Shown here piece by piece: positions 14,001 to 24,900 of a stretch of DNA of 64,000 nucleotides (the stretch's first letter is position 1; each line of letters begins with the position of its first letter). The position numbers were made by a program, and so were the translations under genes. The notes under the pieces are model-generated. The model was not told where the DNA came from, did no database searches, and saw nothing but the letters and a program-made list of their open reading frames with translations. Source of the DNA: Amblyornis subalaris (Eukaryota > Chordata > Aves > Passeriformes > Ptilonorhynchidae); contig JACAXG010000055.1 of the NCBI GenBank assembly GCA_018881555.1, positions 1,674,001-1,738,000 of the forward strand, read 5' to 3'.

Positions 14001-17000
14001 TCAGAATGTCTTCAGTGCAAGTTGAAAGTTTGTTATGTGATTACTGTTTGTTTGATCAGGTTTTTTCTCTGTTGTTTATAGATCTGGATGACACTGAACA
14101 GAACGAAAAGCTGAAGTTTAGTATTGTCATGAGGCTTCCTGAGGTAACTAAGGACTTTGGATGTAATTTCTTGGATTTTGGAATTGATAGGAAATTCGTC
14201 CTTGTGCATAGGGTCAAACTAATGATAGACGTGGTTGTGATTCAAATAGAGCCTGACTCAAATATAACTAGGACATCCACAGTTTCTCCATCTGCTGCTC
14301 CTGGCCTGTAGGACACCCTGATAACTTAATTATAGATTTGCCTGTAGTGTTTTACAGAATCTCTGGTACCTTACAGGAGTCAACAAGACTGACACTGTTC
14401 TGCTGCGTACTTATCTGCATAAGGCAATGAGGGTTTAATCGGGTTCAGAGGGGGTTTATGGGCGGTTTGTGTGTGGTTTTTAGCATCCACTGAGCCTTTC
14501 TCACTTGTGACCTCTGTGTTTGGTTCTATACACTTCAAAAAATATGTTCAAAAGCTGGTACAGGAAAAGCTGTAAAATTGTATCATACCACAGCTTTCTG
14601 GCAGGGATGAATTGCAAGATCTCCCCTCAGTGAAACCTCACCCATTGGCAGGGTGACTTGTGTAGCCACAGGCTATAGCTGATTACTGGTGCTCCATAAA
14701 AAGTTCCAATGGAATGGGAGGTGCACTTCGTCTCCCATTCTGCTCTTAGTGCACAGCATAGGACTGCAGGGGAAGCACATGTCAGGGAGCAGAGGAACAC
14801 CAGGGATCCCCCTNGGGGAATGCCTTTCTGTAAACCAGGCTTTTCTCCACATAACTTGCCTATTGTTTGCTCCTTATGTGCTGTCACTTATAGTTCAAAT
14901 GGCCAAAAGTGCCGCTTGGGTTTTCCTCTAACAAAGGCTTCTTTATTTGGTAGCAGTTTTGAGAAGGGGTAGAGGAGGAGAACTCCACAGGATGTTCTTT
15001 GTCCTCTGTCTTGTTTTGGGCCGGAGCTGGTGAGCTGGGGTCGGCATGGGGCCCCTGAGCTGCCAGCTCTGGGCCTGGTGGGTGGGGAACACCATTCCAA
15101 CCACACTGACATGGAGGGCTGAGCTGGGAGAGATTTAGGGCACAACTACTGCTGGCTACACACAGTAGACTTAGGGCTTTATTGTATCTATTTACAGCTT
15201 TGGGAAAAAATGCAGGGAATAGTTTGTTTGCCAGAAAGGTCACTTTGGGGTGACTCGGACTATTTTGAGCAGGTTACATGCAGTAGATGACTTCAGTTCC
15301 ATCACAAGCAAGGATTTAAGCACCATTAAACCGTACAGCATTTACTAAAAGGAGCAGCTGTCTGCATTGCAGTACAGCTGAAAGGGAGGGGCAAGGGAAG
15401 ATCTAGACTGGGAAAACAGCAGAGGGTGAAGCTAATTTCACAGTGTGTTCCTGTTCTTTTGCTTATTGGTTAGGTTTGGAAGCTTTGGGAGACCTGGTTT
15501 TGAATCTCTTTTGCTTCTGGGAATGTGAGTCAATGTTACGAATTTCCAGGATGATGACCTGAATAATGGGATCCAAAATGTGTGTTCCCAGTATCTTTCC
15601 TTGCCAGTGTTCTGCTTGTGTAAGGTTCCTTAGACTGAGCCTGAGAGAAGACCTATCCTGAAGGAGCCTTGAGGAATGGGGCATCTACATTATTCTTTGG
15701 TGGAAAAATAGATAGAAATCAGAGTCACAGTAAAGGATAAATGGTCATTTTAAACCTCAAGTAATATTTAAGTACACATGCCAAGTGGGACAGTGGCACT
15801 GGGACAGACCGATTGAGCTGAGTACTGAGCACTGAGGTTTTGATTTCCCACATTTTGGGAGCATATTGTGATCTCTTAGTTACTGGCTCTGAAAGGAAGG
15901 CTCCATGGCTAAACATGATGGCATCCTAGCCTCTGCCATCAGTCTCTGAAAGCAAAGCACATCTGCATTACAGCCTGGATTTTGTGTCAGGTTTTTTCTC
16001 CCTTTTCCTCTTTCTAAGTTTCCACTGTCCTGTGTTTATGTTCTCAGGTTTTTGGGGTTTGTTTTTTGCTTACTAGGCTCTTGGTCAAAAGGTCCGCCAG
16101 TTCTGGAATCATCCTGTAAATGCACATTTAATTGCGCGGAAATATGTGAAACTTTTGCTGGAGAAGCTGGGAAACAGGCAGGTAAGAACACAGAGGCCAT
16201 GTTTTTAAATCCTCTGCTTTGACAGTGTTGAGATTCCTGAGCTTTCAGTAGACTATAACACAAAGAAACACTGAACCTTGGTACTGTGCAACTTTGTGAA
16301 CTAACCTGAAGTGTTCTGCCTTACAGTGCACCAGGCCTATCCCTGAGAGACTCTCAGTCCCTGTGGAGTTTTTGCCACTGAACTACCTGACTAATATGTT
16401 GGCAGAGATAGAGAATCAAGGCAAGGTTAATTCTGTACTTTGGAAGACCAGTGATCGTTACCCTTTGATGCTCACTCAGATGTATCCTGCCTATACTGAC
16501 ATAACTGAGTTATTAAAACTCCAGTAATGTCTGAACACATAGGTTTGGTTGTCTTTCTGCTGATGGAAAGTGTCAGGGGCCAAGATTCTCCATGTTTGGG
16601 TATCATCCTGTTTGGGGAGGAAAAAGAGTTAAACCATGTATCAGTATATAAGCATGGGCCCTTTCATGCACTAGCACTAGCGCAGCCACTGTGCTTCAGT
16701 CTGGGTTTGGATCTCCAGTGTAGAATTGGTTTGGAAGTCCAGCTTCCAGAGAGGCTTCCCTCCGTGTGGGATATAATTTACTTACATCCCACTAATAGGA
16801 CAGTTTTTGCTATGGATGAGCATCCAGAGGACACCACTGAAAGCCGTAGGTATTTTGGGTAGATGAAAATACAGTTCTATTACTCCTTCTGGTATTGTAG
16901 ATGAAGATGTTTAATAGACTGCAGGACTATAAGTGTACAGGAGCTATAAATGTACAGTTTTGTAAATACTTTCTCACCGTGTTTTTCTAGGTGTGCATCC

Positions 17001-17091
17001 ATATGAAAAACAAGACCATGTTAATGCAAGATTTGTAGAGGAAACAGCACTCAAGCACACTATGACGCTTCTGGGCCTCAAAGATTCCTGA
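1922..17091 (+). CDS. GSAP: GSAP, gamma-secretase activating protein, 3' part (12 exons, partial at 5' end)
   Basis: Twelve exons join in one frame: 1922-2047, 2471-2526, 2939-2970, 4508-4569, 6095-6190, 10639-10709, 11258-11352, 12454-12573, 14082-14143, 16077-16181, 16327-16420 and 16991-17091. They give 339 residues and a TGA stop. The human protein has about 854 residues, so this is the C-terminal 40 percent. Recognition rests on remembered human GSAP: the blocks [30 protein letters not shown] and [12 protein letters not shown] match its C-terminus in order. GSAP was described as a partner of gamma-secretase and the APP C-terminal fragment. Its caspase-made C-terminal 16-kDa piece is reported active, though the effect on amyloid-beta is disputed. 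That piece corresponds here to about residue 220 onward. All introns are GT-AG except the last, which is GC-AG. It converges on CCDC146. Upstream exons lie left of the window or were not recognised. Confidence 0.93.
2471..2526 (+). CDS. GSAP: GSAP exon (window exon 2)
   Basis: 56 nt after acaaaccag and before a gtacgt donor. It encodes [17 protein letters not shown] and leaves two bases of a split lysine codon. Its length of 2 modulo 3 is needed to bring the next exon into frame, which supports it. Confidence 0.88.
2939..2970 (+). CDS. GSAP: GSAP exon (window exon 3, very short)
   Basis: Only 32 nt, between aaccccag and a gtaagt donor. In the frame set by its neighbours it reads [10 protein letters not shown] with split codons at both ends. 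The other open frame would give TGA at the junction with the next exon. Confidence 0.82.
4508..4569 (+). CDS. GSAP: GSAP exon (window exon 4)
   Basis: 62 nt after a tttatttcag acceptor, with a gtatgt donor. It encodes the acidic stretch [20 protein letters not shown] and ends in phase 0. Confidence 0.9.
4570..6094. other. GSAP intron
   Basis: Between window exons 4 and 5. The 4.87-5.4 kb part is pyrimidine-rich with chance open frames. No exon or recognised repeat. Confidence 0.6.
6095..6190 (+). CDS. GSAP: GSAP exon (window exon 5)
   Basis: 96 nt, phase 0 at both ends, after a strong polypyrimidine tract (ttttttttctag) and before gttagt. It encodes [20 protein letters not shown] and then VLDYVANL, which resembles the human block around YVGEKK and LDYVSKL. 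Confidence 0.93.
6191..10638. other. GSAP intron, 4.4 kb
   Basis: Between window exons 5 and 6. Several open frames on both strands (for example 8110-8484 minus and 9320-9628 plus) look like chance openings in GC-richer DNA: their translations resemble nothing I know. No repeat was recognised. Confidence 0.6.
10639..10709 (+). CDS. GSAP: GSAP exon (window exon 6)
   Basis: 71 nt between tgttttag and a gtgagc donor. It encodes [20 protein letters not shown] and ends in a split phenylalanine codon. Reading through the donor gives a stop at once (TTG TGA), so retention of this intron would truncate the protein. Confidence 0.93.
11258..11352 (+). CDS. GSAP: GSAP exon (window exon 7)
   Basis: 95 nt after an aaactacag acceptor and before gtaagt. 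It encodes [20 protein letters not shown] and ends with MPLPP and a split glycine. This is one of the best-conserved GSAP segments. Confidence 0.95.
12454..12573 (+). CDS. GSAP: GSAP exon (window exon 8)
   Basis: 120 nt between tttcacag and gtacag. It encodes [20 protein letters not shown] followed by a [11 protein letters not shown] block, rich in leucine and histidine, and ends with one base of a split aspartate codon. Confidence 0.95.
12574..14081. other. GSAP intron carrying a CR1 insertion
   Basis: About half of this 1.5 kb intron is a CR1 LINE fragment (12968-13712). The rest is AT-rich with no further feature. Confidence 0.75.
12968..13712 (+). mobile_element. CR1 LINE fragment, reverse-transcriptase part, defective
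   Basis: The plus-strand translation shows the CR1 ORF2 reverse-transcriptase region in order: [41 protein letters not shown], then after a break the SGVP and FADDTKLG blocks and [12 protein letters not shown] is the polymerase active-site motif and DFSQAFD the first aspartate motif. A frameshift near 13,279 (TGG GTA TAA) and further stops near 13,320 break it. It lacks the 5' part and the usual 3' tail. It lies in the sense direction in a GSAP intron and is non-functional. Confidence 0.93.
14082..14143 (+). CDS. GSAP: GSAP exon (window exon 9), start of the 16-kDa region
   Basis: 62 nt after tgtttatag and before gtaact. It encodes [20 protein letters not shown] after a split aspartate. About 120 residues remain to the C-terminus, so the DLDD stretch sits where the reported caspase-made 16-kDa fragment of human GSAP begins. 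That cleavage in this species is inference. Confidence 0.93.
14144..16076. other. GSAP intron, 1.9 kb
   Basis: Includes a GC-richer patch at about 14990-15130. No exon or repeat recognised. Confidence 0.6.
16077..16181 (+). CDS. GSAP: GSAP exon (window exon 10)
   Basis: 35 codons, phase 0 at both ends, between cttactag and gtaaga. It encodes [20 protein letters not shown] and a basic, leucine-rich tail. Confidence 0.94.
16327..16420 (+). CDS. GSAP: GSAP exon (window exon 11), with GC donor
   Basis: 94 nt after ctgccttacag. It encodes [20 protein letters not shown] and ends AEIENQ plus one base of a glycine codon. The donor is AG|GCAAGG at 16421, a GC-type splice site. A GT lies five bases further on, but using it puts the last exon out of frame with an early stop. 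Confidence 0.9.
16991..17091 (+). CDS. GSAP: GSAP last coding exon and stop
   Basis: After a gtttttctag acceptor it encodes [20 protein letters not shown], then [12 protein letters not shown] and TGA at 17089-17091. The human protein ends in a closely similar ALKHTAMLLGL, so the stop is placed firmly. This copy has a three-residue KDS extension. Confidence 0.96.
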
Positions 17092-17423
17092 AATAACATG
17101 CTGTTGAAGAAGGCTGTCAAACTGCAGTGCCTCTGTAAAAGTATTCACTTAAATGCAATATTGTTTCCCAAATAACCTGCAGTTTTGGGTAGTTGCCAGT
17201 ACTGACATGAGCTACTCAAAACAGTGTTTGGTCCAACATATTGAGGTTGAAATGACTGACTTCTAGATAAATCCTAGAGAAATGCATTTGACATAACCCC
17301 AGGTTTGAAATATATCTGTGGTTTCATTTTGAAGTGGTCAAGGAAGTGGAACGACAGTGGGTATCAAAACACACTGTGAAAATTGGTATGTTTTTTAACA
17401 AGACAATGCTGGAAAAGGCAGTC

Positions 17424-17464
17424 CAGTTGTACAGTAACAGTTGTACAGTAACAGTTGTACATTA
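17424..17464. repeat. 14-bp tandem repeat, about 3 copies
   Basis: The unit cagttgtacagtaa occurs twice exactly, then a third time with a changed end (acatta). It lies in the GSAP 3' UTR. Confidence 0.85.
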
Positions 17465-18177
17465 AGTGTTTACTCAGATTAGTAAAAGGATTTCTTGGTG
17501 TGATTGTGTAAAGCAGGTAAGAATAACAAATGAGTTTCTATGTCAGGCATCAGTAAGGAGGTATTCATTCCTTGTGGTGGTATCAGTTACCTTATGGTAC
17601 TTCTGCCTCTGGAGCTGCATTCTAATATTTTCAGTTTTGCAATTAGCACAAAATATAATCTCCTTAAAGTGTATGTGGTGGATTTTGTTGGGCTTTTTTG
17701 TTTTGCTTTTTTTTAAGATATGTATAATATATTGTAAGCAATATAGGAGAAGAACAAAGCTTTAGAAATTATCTTAACAGTGGCTTGGACAGAGTTTTAC
17801 GTAATTCTTTCTTAAACTTCTAGTGTTATAGTTCAAATCTCAGCTTCAGAAAGAAATTAGGGAGGCTGTTTTCCTTCGTTTTCAACTTCTGTTTGTATGT
17901 AACTGAGCCAGTATTGTTTGTTCTTTTGTTTTAACTTCTGAACTGTGACATTAATTTAAAATGGTAATAGCAATTTGCTATGCAAAGAGAATTTCCAAGT
18001 TCTGCCATGCAGGATTTCTGCAGCCTTTATGGGATTTTACAACAACTCTACAAAATTTCAGACTGTTAAACTAGAGAGACTCAATAACAATTGGATATAT
18101 TTTGGAGGTTTTCAATAACAACTTCTGATATTCTCTCTGAGTAGTTTCCATTGATACTTCCTGTTCTTTCCTAGTGA

Positions 18178-18183
18178 AATAAA
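18178..18183 (+). promoter_or_regulatory. AATAAA poly(A) signal, proximal (GSAP)
   Basis: Canonical hexamer 1.09 kb after the GSAP stop codon. The sequence shows the hexamer; its use is inferred. Confidence 0.5.
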
Positions 18184-18423
18184 AAGATCCAGTTCCTGGG
18201 AGTGACTTGGCAAGTTCATGGTCACTCCCTTGTCATTGCCATCAGTGAAGCTTTAGCTTTCTCAGTGACTGGATAGTGGGAAGGAATATTTTTCTCAATA
18301 TAATTAGAATGTCTCTGGCAAGTGTAAACAACAGTCCCAGACTGCAGAAAGCCATGTTGGTGTATAAGTGGTGGCCACTTTGTATTATATCAATAACAGG
18401 AGAAGATTTTCTAGCCTTTTCTT

Positions 18424-18429
18424 TTTAAT
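18424..18429 (-). promoter_or_regulatory. Possible ATTAAA poly(A) signal of CCDC146
   Basis: Read on the minus strand, TTTAAT here is ATTAAA, about 300 bases past the CCDC146 stop. No AATAAA was noticed on the minus strand between 17.1 and 18.7 kb. If used, the CCDC146 transcript would end inside the GSAP 3' UTR. Confidence 0.35.
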
Positions 18430-18453
18430 GGAATGTATTATATCTTCAGATGC

Positions 18454-18459
18454 AATAAA
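18454..18459 (+). promoter_or_regulatory. AATAAA poly(A) signal, distal (GSAP)
   Basis: Second canonical hexamer, 1.36 kb after the stop and 267 bases before the CCDC146 stop codon on the other strand. It is the last one before the convergent gene. Confidence 0.5.
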
Positions 18460-18725
18460 ACTTCACCTGGAAAAAAACCCTAAGCATAGCAGGAGGATCA
18501 CTTACTTTTCTTAACACTTGAAGATACTGCACTGCATTTGGGATACCAGGAGAAGGGAATTTGGATCACTGACTAGTTAGCTGTGCTTTTGGCATGAACA
18601 AATACTCTGTTTTCCATATGGAGTTTGGCTGAACACTAACAGATCTTCTTCAGTGCAGTGTAAATGCTGCTGACTCTTGTGATCCAGCAGCTGGTAATGG
18701 CCTCTCCTGCTTCAAGTGCTGTCTG

Positions 18726-18935
18726 TCAGATTTCAGATGGCTTTGCAGTAGAGTTTTTGAAATGTCTTGGACTTGAGCTGGGCTCACTTGGTCTGAGGGG
18801 AGCCAGAGCACCATGGGGCCGTGGCAATGGGAGCCTCTCCTCCTCCTTCTCCTCGGGGACAGAGGCAGTTGGGCATCGAGGGACTGTCCTGGGGGCATGG
18901 CTGGGCACTGGACCTTGTTCCTCCTCTGCAGGGTG
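18726..18935 (-). CDS. CCDC146: CCDC146 last coding exon
   Basis: 69 codons plus TGA (18726-18728), after a tttctctgacag acceptor. It encodes a proline-rich tail containing [19 protein letters not shown] and ending KPSEI; human ends KPVEI. The middle is GC-rich with a glutamate run. It lacks coiled-coil character. Confidence 0.92.
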   Translation of the reverse strand, partial: HPAEEEQGPVPSHAPRTVPRCPTASVPEEKEEERLPLPRPHGALAPLRPSEPSSSPRHFKNSTAKPSEI

Positions 18936-21900
18936 CTGTCAGAGAAACACAGCTTGATCACTTAGGGGTTGTGCACTTTAAAACTCCAGTGCTTTCCCAA
19001 GCCAATGTACAAGATCCATGACAAAGGAAAAACCGTTAGTCTAATCCTTGCCCAGCCAGGAAAGCTGAAGGGGTGTTAAAAGGAAGGCATGAGGTTTTGC
19101 CCATGTAGATGTCAGTTTGTCCTTTTAAATAATAGACAGTTTGAGCCTGTCATGCTTTTGTTATTTATCAAGAAAACAGATTAGATGAACTTTTAAAAGC
19201 TGTAATAATTCTGCTCAGAACATCTGAGGAACAATTCTGTTCCTGAATACAGTTACTGCAGTGAGCCTTCATCCACAGCACTGAAAGGAAACTTGAGTCA
19301 CTTGAGGAGAAGTTGCATGACAGAAAAGTTTCTTATTCTAAACAATTATTATTCTGTAGGAGCTCTCTTCTGGGATCACTGACCATCTCGAGGTCAGAGG
19401 CAGTGTCCAGCAGGGTGGGGTTTGAAGCACTATTTGCCATGCTGCCCTGCTACCTTCAGTGTGTTGCCCAGCAATCTGATTTCTTGCTGCGTCTGATCTG
19501 ATGCTCATTGCATCTTATATGCGTGAGTCACTAAACTTATTTCTGCTGAACCCCACACCCCACCTTTTGCAGCTTTACCTTGAAAATCCAGTGAAAAGCA
19601 GTATTCCACTGATGGCTGCTTTGCCCTTCAGCCACAACATGGTCACACAAACTACTTTCATAATCAAAGGTGAGACTTTTAGTATATGATCCTAAGATTC
19701 AATGACCAGCTCTAAGCAGTGTTGCCAGACTAGAGTTAAAACTCCACAAACCCAGTTTAGTAGCTGTCTTTGTACCATCATCTGCACTGGCTCCTGGAGC
19801 TCTGTGTTTGCCAGGGAGCAGCTCGGTAAGGAGNCAGCACAGCTCTTTCAGGAAGAGCACCTAGAGCAGTGAAAAGATGGGGCTGAAGACCGAATTGCAA
19901 TATATGACAAAGACTTACTTTAGCTCTGGCTTCAGCTGCTGCTTTTTGCATCTTCTCATTGCGTGGGGTCTTCAACCATTCCTTTTCTGTTTCTTTAGGA
20001 GGCGGAAGACCTCGACTTATCATCAATGAAGCAGTCATCACAAATTGTTCTTTGTCTCTGATTTCCTGCTGGAGTTTAATGGCAAATGCTTGCTTCATGG
20101 TTAACTCTGCAAAAAGAGCCCTTATCTCCTGGGTTTTGTTCTGTATCTTCCTCTGCAGTTCATTGGTCTGAAATGCAAAACAGCTGCATTGTAGCTAGGG
20201 CCTCCCTCTAGGCACTCACTGGGCATGACACTTAGGTCAGCATTAGGTACCTGAAAATAAGTCCAACTTGACAAGGTTTTAAATAATAGTTCAACACTTG
20301 AAAATGACTTACTTTCTGTGATCACTTAGTACCAAAGAAATTGGCTGCTCAAGAAGTGACATTTACTCCAGTACAAGAAAAGAAAAGCACATTTGTTTTT
20401 GCTACCTGTCCTTTTCATCTGGACAGCAGAATTTCCCCAGCCCTTAAAGGCCTGGGATGCCAATTTTCTCTTTGAGTTTATGCACAATTAACTTTGTAAT
20501 AGAGCTGGAATAAGACAAATTCCTACAAGATAATTGAGTAATAATGCTCATGCAGGGGCTGTGGGTTGCGACATTATCCTTGGAAGGGGGACAAACAGAA
20601 AAGGAATGTGACAGGAATCCTTGAGTTTCACTGGAGATGATTTAAAATAACCCAACAAAACTTAAATACTCTTTAAGTGACTAATAGGGAACTGAGAGTC
20701 ATAGCACTTGTGAATGCAACTTCTGGCACACTGCCATTCTTACAGTACTTTATTAGCCCATGGCCATCATTTCACAAACACAGTTAACAACCGATATTTC
20801 TCTGTGTGTTTAAATCTGGTTTTTTTTAAGCTTTTATGTGTACCACACCTAACATCTAAAAAAAAAGAATCCACCCTGGCCTTGTTTTACATTAATTACT
20901 TAGCATTTTTTTCTGCCTTTCCCTCAGCTCTGCTCTATTTGCAGCTTTTTCATTAGGAATATGGGGGCTGGAAGCATTTCTGGTTTTTCCCAAGCAATAT
21001 TACTGACAGTTAAAGGGAAATAGCTGTAATTATATATAAAAAACTGTATTGGAAATTATGTTTCCTGTGTGATTCTCCCTACCTAAATAACAAAAGAACT
21101 TTGAGCCAGATACCAAATTCATCTTTTTGTATGTTGGAGTAGAATTTACCTGGCCTTCCTTTATTTCTTTTTTTCCCTTATTTCTTTTTAGCCTGTGACA
21201 TGTTTGCTGTGGAAAGACTGTTAACTATATTTGCAAAAGGAGGATCCTACAAAGTTTCTAAGCATCTACTTCAGAAAGAACTAATCCTATATTTTGGTGA
21301 AAGGTACCACTTATAGTGCAACTTTCTTTTTAAAAGACAGGACATTCACCTAATGGTTTTGCTATATCTGTATTGCTGTTACTATACATGTCTGTAATTT
21401 CTGAAGTGTAACATGGTTTGCTATCAACATTTCCAGCGACTTTTGTAATTTGCAAGTGAATCACCTCTTGCCCAGATACTATTTCATTTTGTACAGGCTG
21501 GCAAGCAGGGCATGCAGTGTCCTTCTTACCCTCTTAGCGAAGAGCAGCATGTCCTGTTTCCCATTCTCTGTTATGGCACGGATTCTGTCCGTCAGCTCGG
21601 AAATGTTCTCGCAGAGAAAATCTATTTTCTGCAATCTCTGCTCCTTTTGCACCAGCTCTGCCTCCATCTGCAGCAAGAAGGAGCACGCAGTGTAAGGAAA
21701 GGACAGGGGAAGGTGCAGCACGAAGTGTTCTGTGATTGCCTTGAGCTGCTGAAATAATACCAGTGAACAGCCATAAAGAAACATCTTTACTATCAGTTTT
21801 CTCAAAATTTACATCCTCTCTGCCAAGTATCAGGCACAAATTGGTTCAGTTGGTTACTGTCAGTCATACAATTCTTCCATATCAGACTGGGCCCTTTTGG

Positions 21901-24900
21901 GGCAGAGGGTTACACCATTGTTGCGGCCTTGCTGTGCTTTGCTTGAAAGCAATGGGTTTTGTTCTAGTCATCATTTTTTTTTAAAATCTTCTCATCATTT
22001 TTTTTTAAAATCTACTCACACCATAATGGAAGGTTTCAGCTCTTGCTTTAACTATCTTTTCCCTTCTCATGCTAAAAAAAAAGTGGCTCCATAAACAAGT
22101 TACAACTACAATGACTTTAAATGCCAAGGAGATTGAAATAGACATTTAAACTTATCAGGGCTCCAAGAAATCCTTCCTTTTTAATGTGCAGGTTAGTGAT
22201 AGCAGTCTGTGTTGTGGCCTGCTTGGCTATGCAGAGCTCCCTCCTGTCAAGGAATATGGGACAGTAAAGCAAAAAGCTCAGGTAATTCAAATAGCCGTGT
22301 TCAGGGCGCATCCTTACAAACTGGATTTCAAAAGAAAACCTCAGGTGTGCTCTGAGCTTGCTGCTACTGCCCTCACACCTTCACAGGTGTAGCAGAAGGA
22401 GTTTTGTGTTTCTATGAAAGGGACAGACAAAAATATCTTAAGAAAATGCGGTTCCTTTACCTTCTTCTCCCTCATACAGAGAGCTCTGAAACTGGCTGTC
22501 GATTGGACCTAATGCTTCCCTTTGAAGTCTCCTGGGGCAGCCACCAGCAGCTCTGCAGTCAGGTGTCAGCTGCTGGGCTGGCCTGGCTGCTGCTTCCACC
22601 AAGCTCTGTCTGGTGGCTCCCAGGTGGGGAAGCAAAGCAGTAGAGCCCAGCCCTGACGAGGGGCAGTGTTTGATTCTGTGTCACACAGGCAGACTTTGTT
22701 AAGAGAGTGGCAGGTCTGCCTCTTGCTCACAGCCCGTGTACAGTGGTGGAACAGCTCATGGCCAGTTACTGAAGACTGACAGCCCTGTTTGTTAGCAGTT
22801 TATTATTCTGCATTTATCTCCCTCTGCTGCCTTTTCTGTGCCGTCCCCTAGTGAGGTGGGTCTGCACTAAAGTGCCAGTGATGTGAATGGAGCGGTCAGT
22901 AGAGGCTGCTGCAGAGCCAGGGGTACTTCACAGAACTCCCCCTCCCCAGCCTCTGCTGTAAGAAGTCAAAATGTCCCTTGTCCAGTTGACCTGGAAAGCA
23001 GACATTGGGCTGGAGTTCACAATAGCCAATCATAATTATTTTAATTCCNCTTACAAAAAGTTTATTTTATAAATAAAAGATACCATTTGCATTTTCTAAA
23101 TGAGGTCAAGCACAGCAGGAGAGCTTGTGATGTGAGAAGTGATGTTACCTGTTCAATCCTTTTTAGCAGCTCGGGTGGAGATGGGTCCTTCCCTCCCATT
23201 TCTTGCTTTCTACTCTCATTTGTGGCATCACCATAGTTTTCCTCCAGCTGTTTAATCTTGTCCTTGCACTGGAAATACTAGCAAAACAAAAAACACAACA
23301 GTTATTTATTCCCACCAAACTCATCCCCAGACCTTGGTCTGGAGACTTCAACAAATAAGATTTCCTTGTACTGGGAAGGAGAGCAGGTGACACTNAAAAT
23401 TATAAGCCATTTTAAAATTTTCTTTTAAAAGGGAATTAGTGTGACAGTTGCAGGACAGAGGAAATCCAGCTGTTTGGCAGAAATTGAGTTCCACCTGTTT
23501 CTTGGTCCTCAGGCTATTTTTTGTTTTTTATCCTCAGGAATACAATAGAAAGCCCTGCTTCCCCTCTGGTTAGCGCTGAAGGTTTGTCCCTACAGGCATC
23601 CAAGTTTTCTACACTAACGTTCCCAGGCATGTGTCCTGAAGTGACTCAATGGTGACACTGAGCAATGTGGTACCCTTGGGACTCATAGAGGCAGGTGTTC
23701 CCTGACCTCTCTCATGTGAGACCTTCCCATGGAATAATGCTTCCCAGAATATGCTAGATGGACATCCAGGCTCCACGCAGATAGTCACTGAGGCCATTTT
23801 TTCATGTTTGGACTTGCAAGACTGAAAGTGGTGGTGGTGTGTGCTCTGATATGCACCTGGCTGGCTGTCAGTGAGCTGTTAGCACTGACATAACACTACC
23901 CAAGTGTAAATGTAGTACCAAGTGTAAATCCGCTGCAGGTGATGATTGATTAAGGAAATAAGTGGTCACAGACTCTGAAAGTTATGAACAGTCACCAAAA
24001 TATAAAGTAAATGTTTAGTTGTTGCCAGGCTGAGGTTTGTCATTGGAAGTTAACAAGACATATTTAACTAGAAAAGGGAAAACTGATGGATCTTCTCACG
24101 TGGCAGTGGAACATTACCAGAACACTTAAATACTTTTTTTCCTAGTAAAAAAGCACCACACAACTTACTCCTGTACGCTTTGTCTAAAATCAGCTAAAAT
24201 AAAAACCTTAGACGACTGTAATGAACAATTTCCTCGGCAAACCATGATTCTGAACATAGCTAGGTACTGAAAGTTATATTTTACTAACAAATAGCTAAAA
24301 CTCAAGCCCAAAAACAAATGCACAGAGCGGAAGAATGTAAGAGCAGGGCCAGCACAACAGCAGGATGCAGCTATGCTTCCAGTGATCTTTTCTATCTGGG
24401 GTCAAATTTCTCAACCACTAACTCAAGGGAAAATGCCTTGTTGGAGGCAGTGGTACCTTAATGAGATTAGGCGCAGCTCACCAAGGCAAAGTTTGCAGGA
24501 CTGAATAGTTAATTTAGAGAAGGACTATTGCAGCAAAACCACTGTCCAAAAGTTCATAAAAAATCCATTAAAAGTTTCATGTTAAATGTAAATACTAGCC
24601 TTACTTTTAAATGCAATATGAATTGGAAGTTATCGGATGCAAGCTAATCCAAAAGTATGGGAATCAGTGCATTTAGAGATAACCATGCTATTTTGCGTCT
24701 GCTTCAGTGACATGACTATAGGCATTTTTTTTTTTTCCTAATTTGTAGTGTTTTCCTTGGACAAGACTTTATATGAGTTATAAGAGATTCTAAGTCTTAA
24801 AATAAAAAAAAAATGCTTTCCTTCTTAGAGTGGATTTGATACAGGGAAAAGGCTCTAGAAGAGAGGATTTTCTATGTTGTATTGTAATCAGTCAGGAGGA

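Larger units (their letters stand above)
17092..18480 (+). other. GSAP: GSAP 3' untranslated region
   Basis: AT-rich non-coding stretch from the stop codon to the last poly(A) signal. It holds a small tandem repeat (17424-17464) and two AATAAA hexamers. The end is estimated as about 20 bases past the second hexamer. Confidence 0.6.

Noticed and set aside
18650..18961. 103-codon frame with an arginine run opposite and beside the CCDC146 stop
   Set aside because: It is a shifted reading of the CCDC146 last exon; the conserved GALAP...PSEP end is in the other frame.
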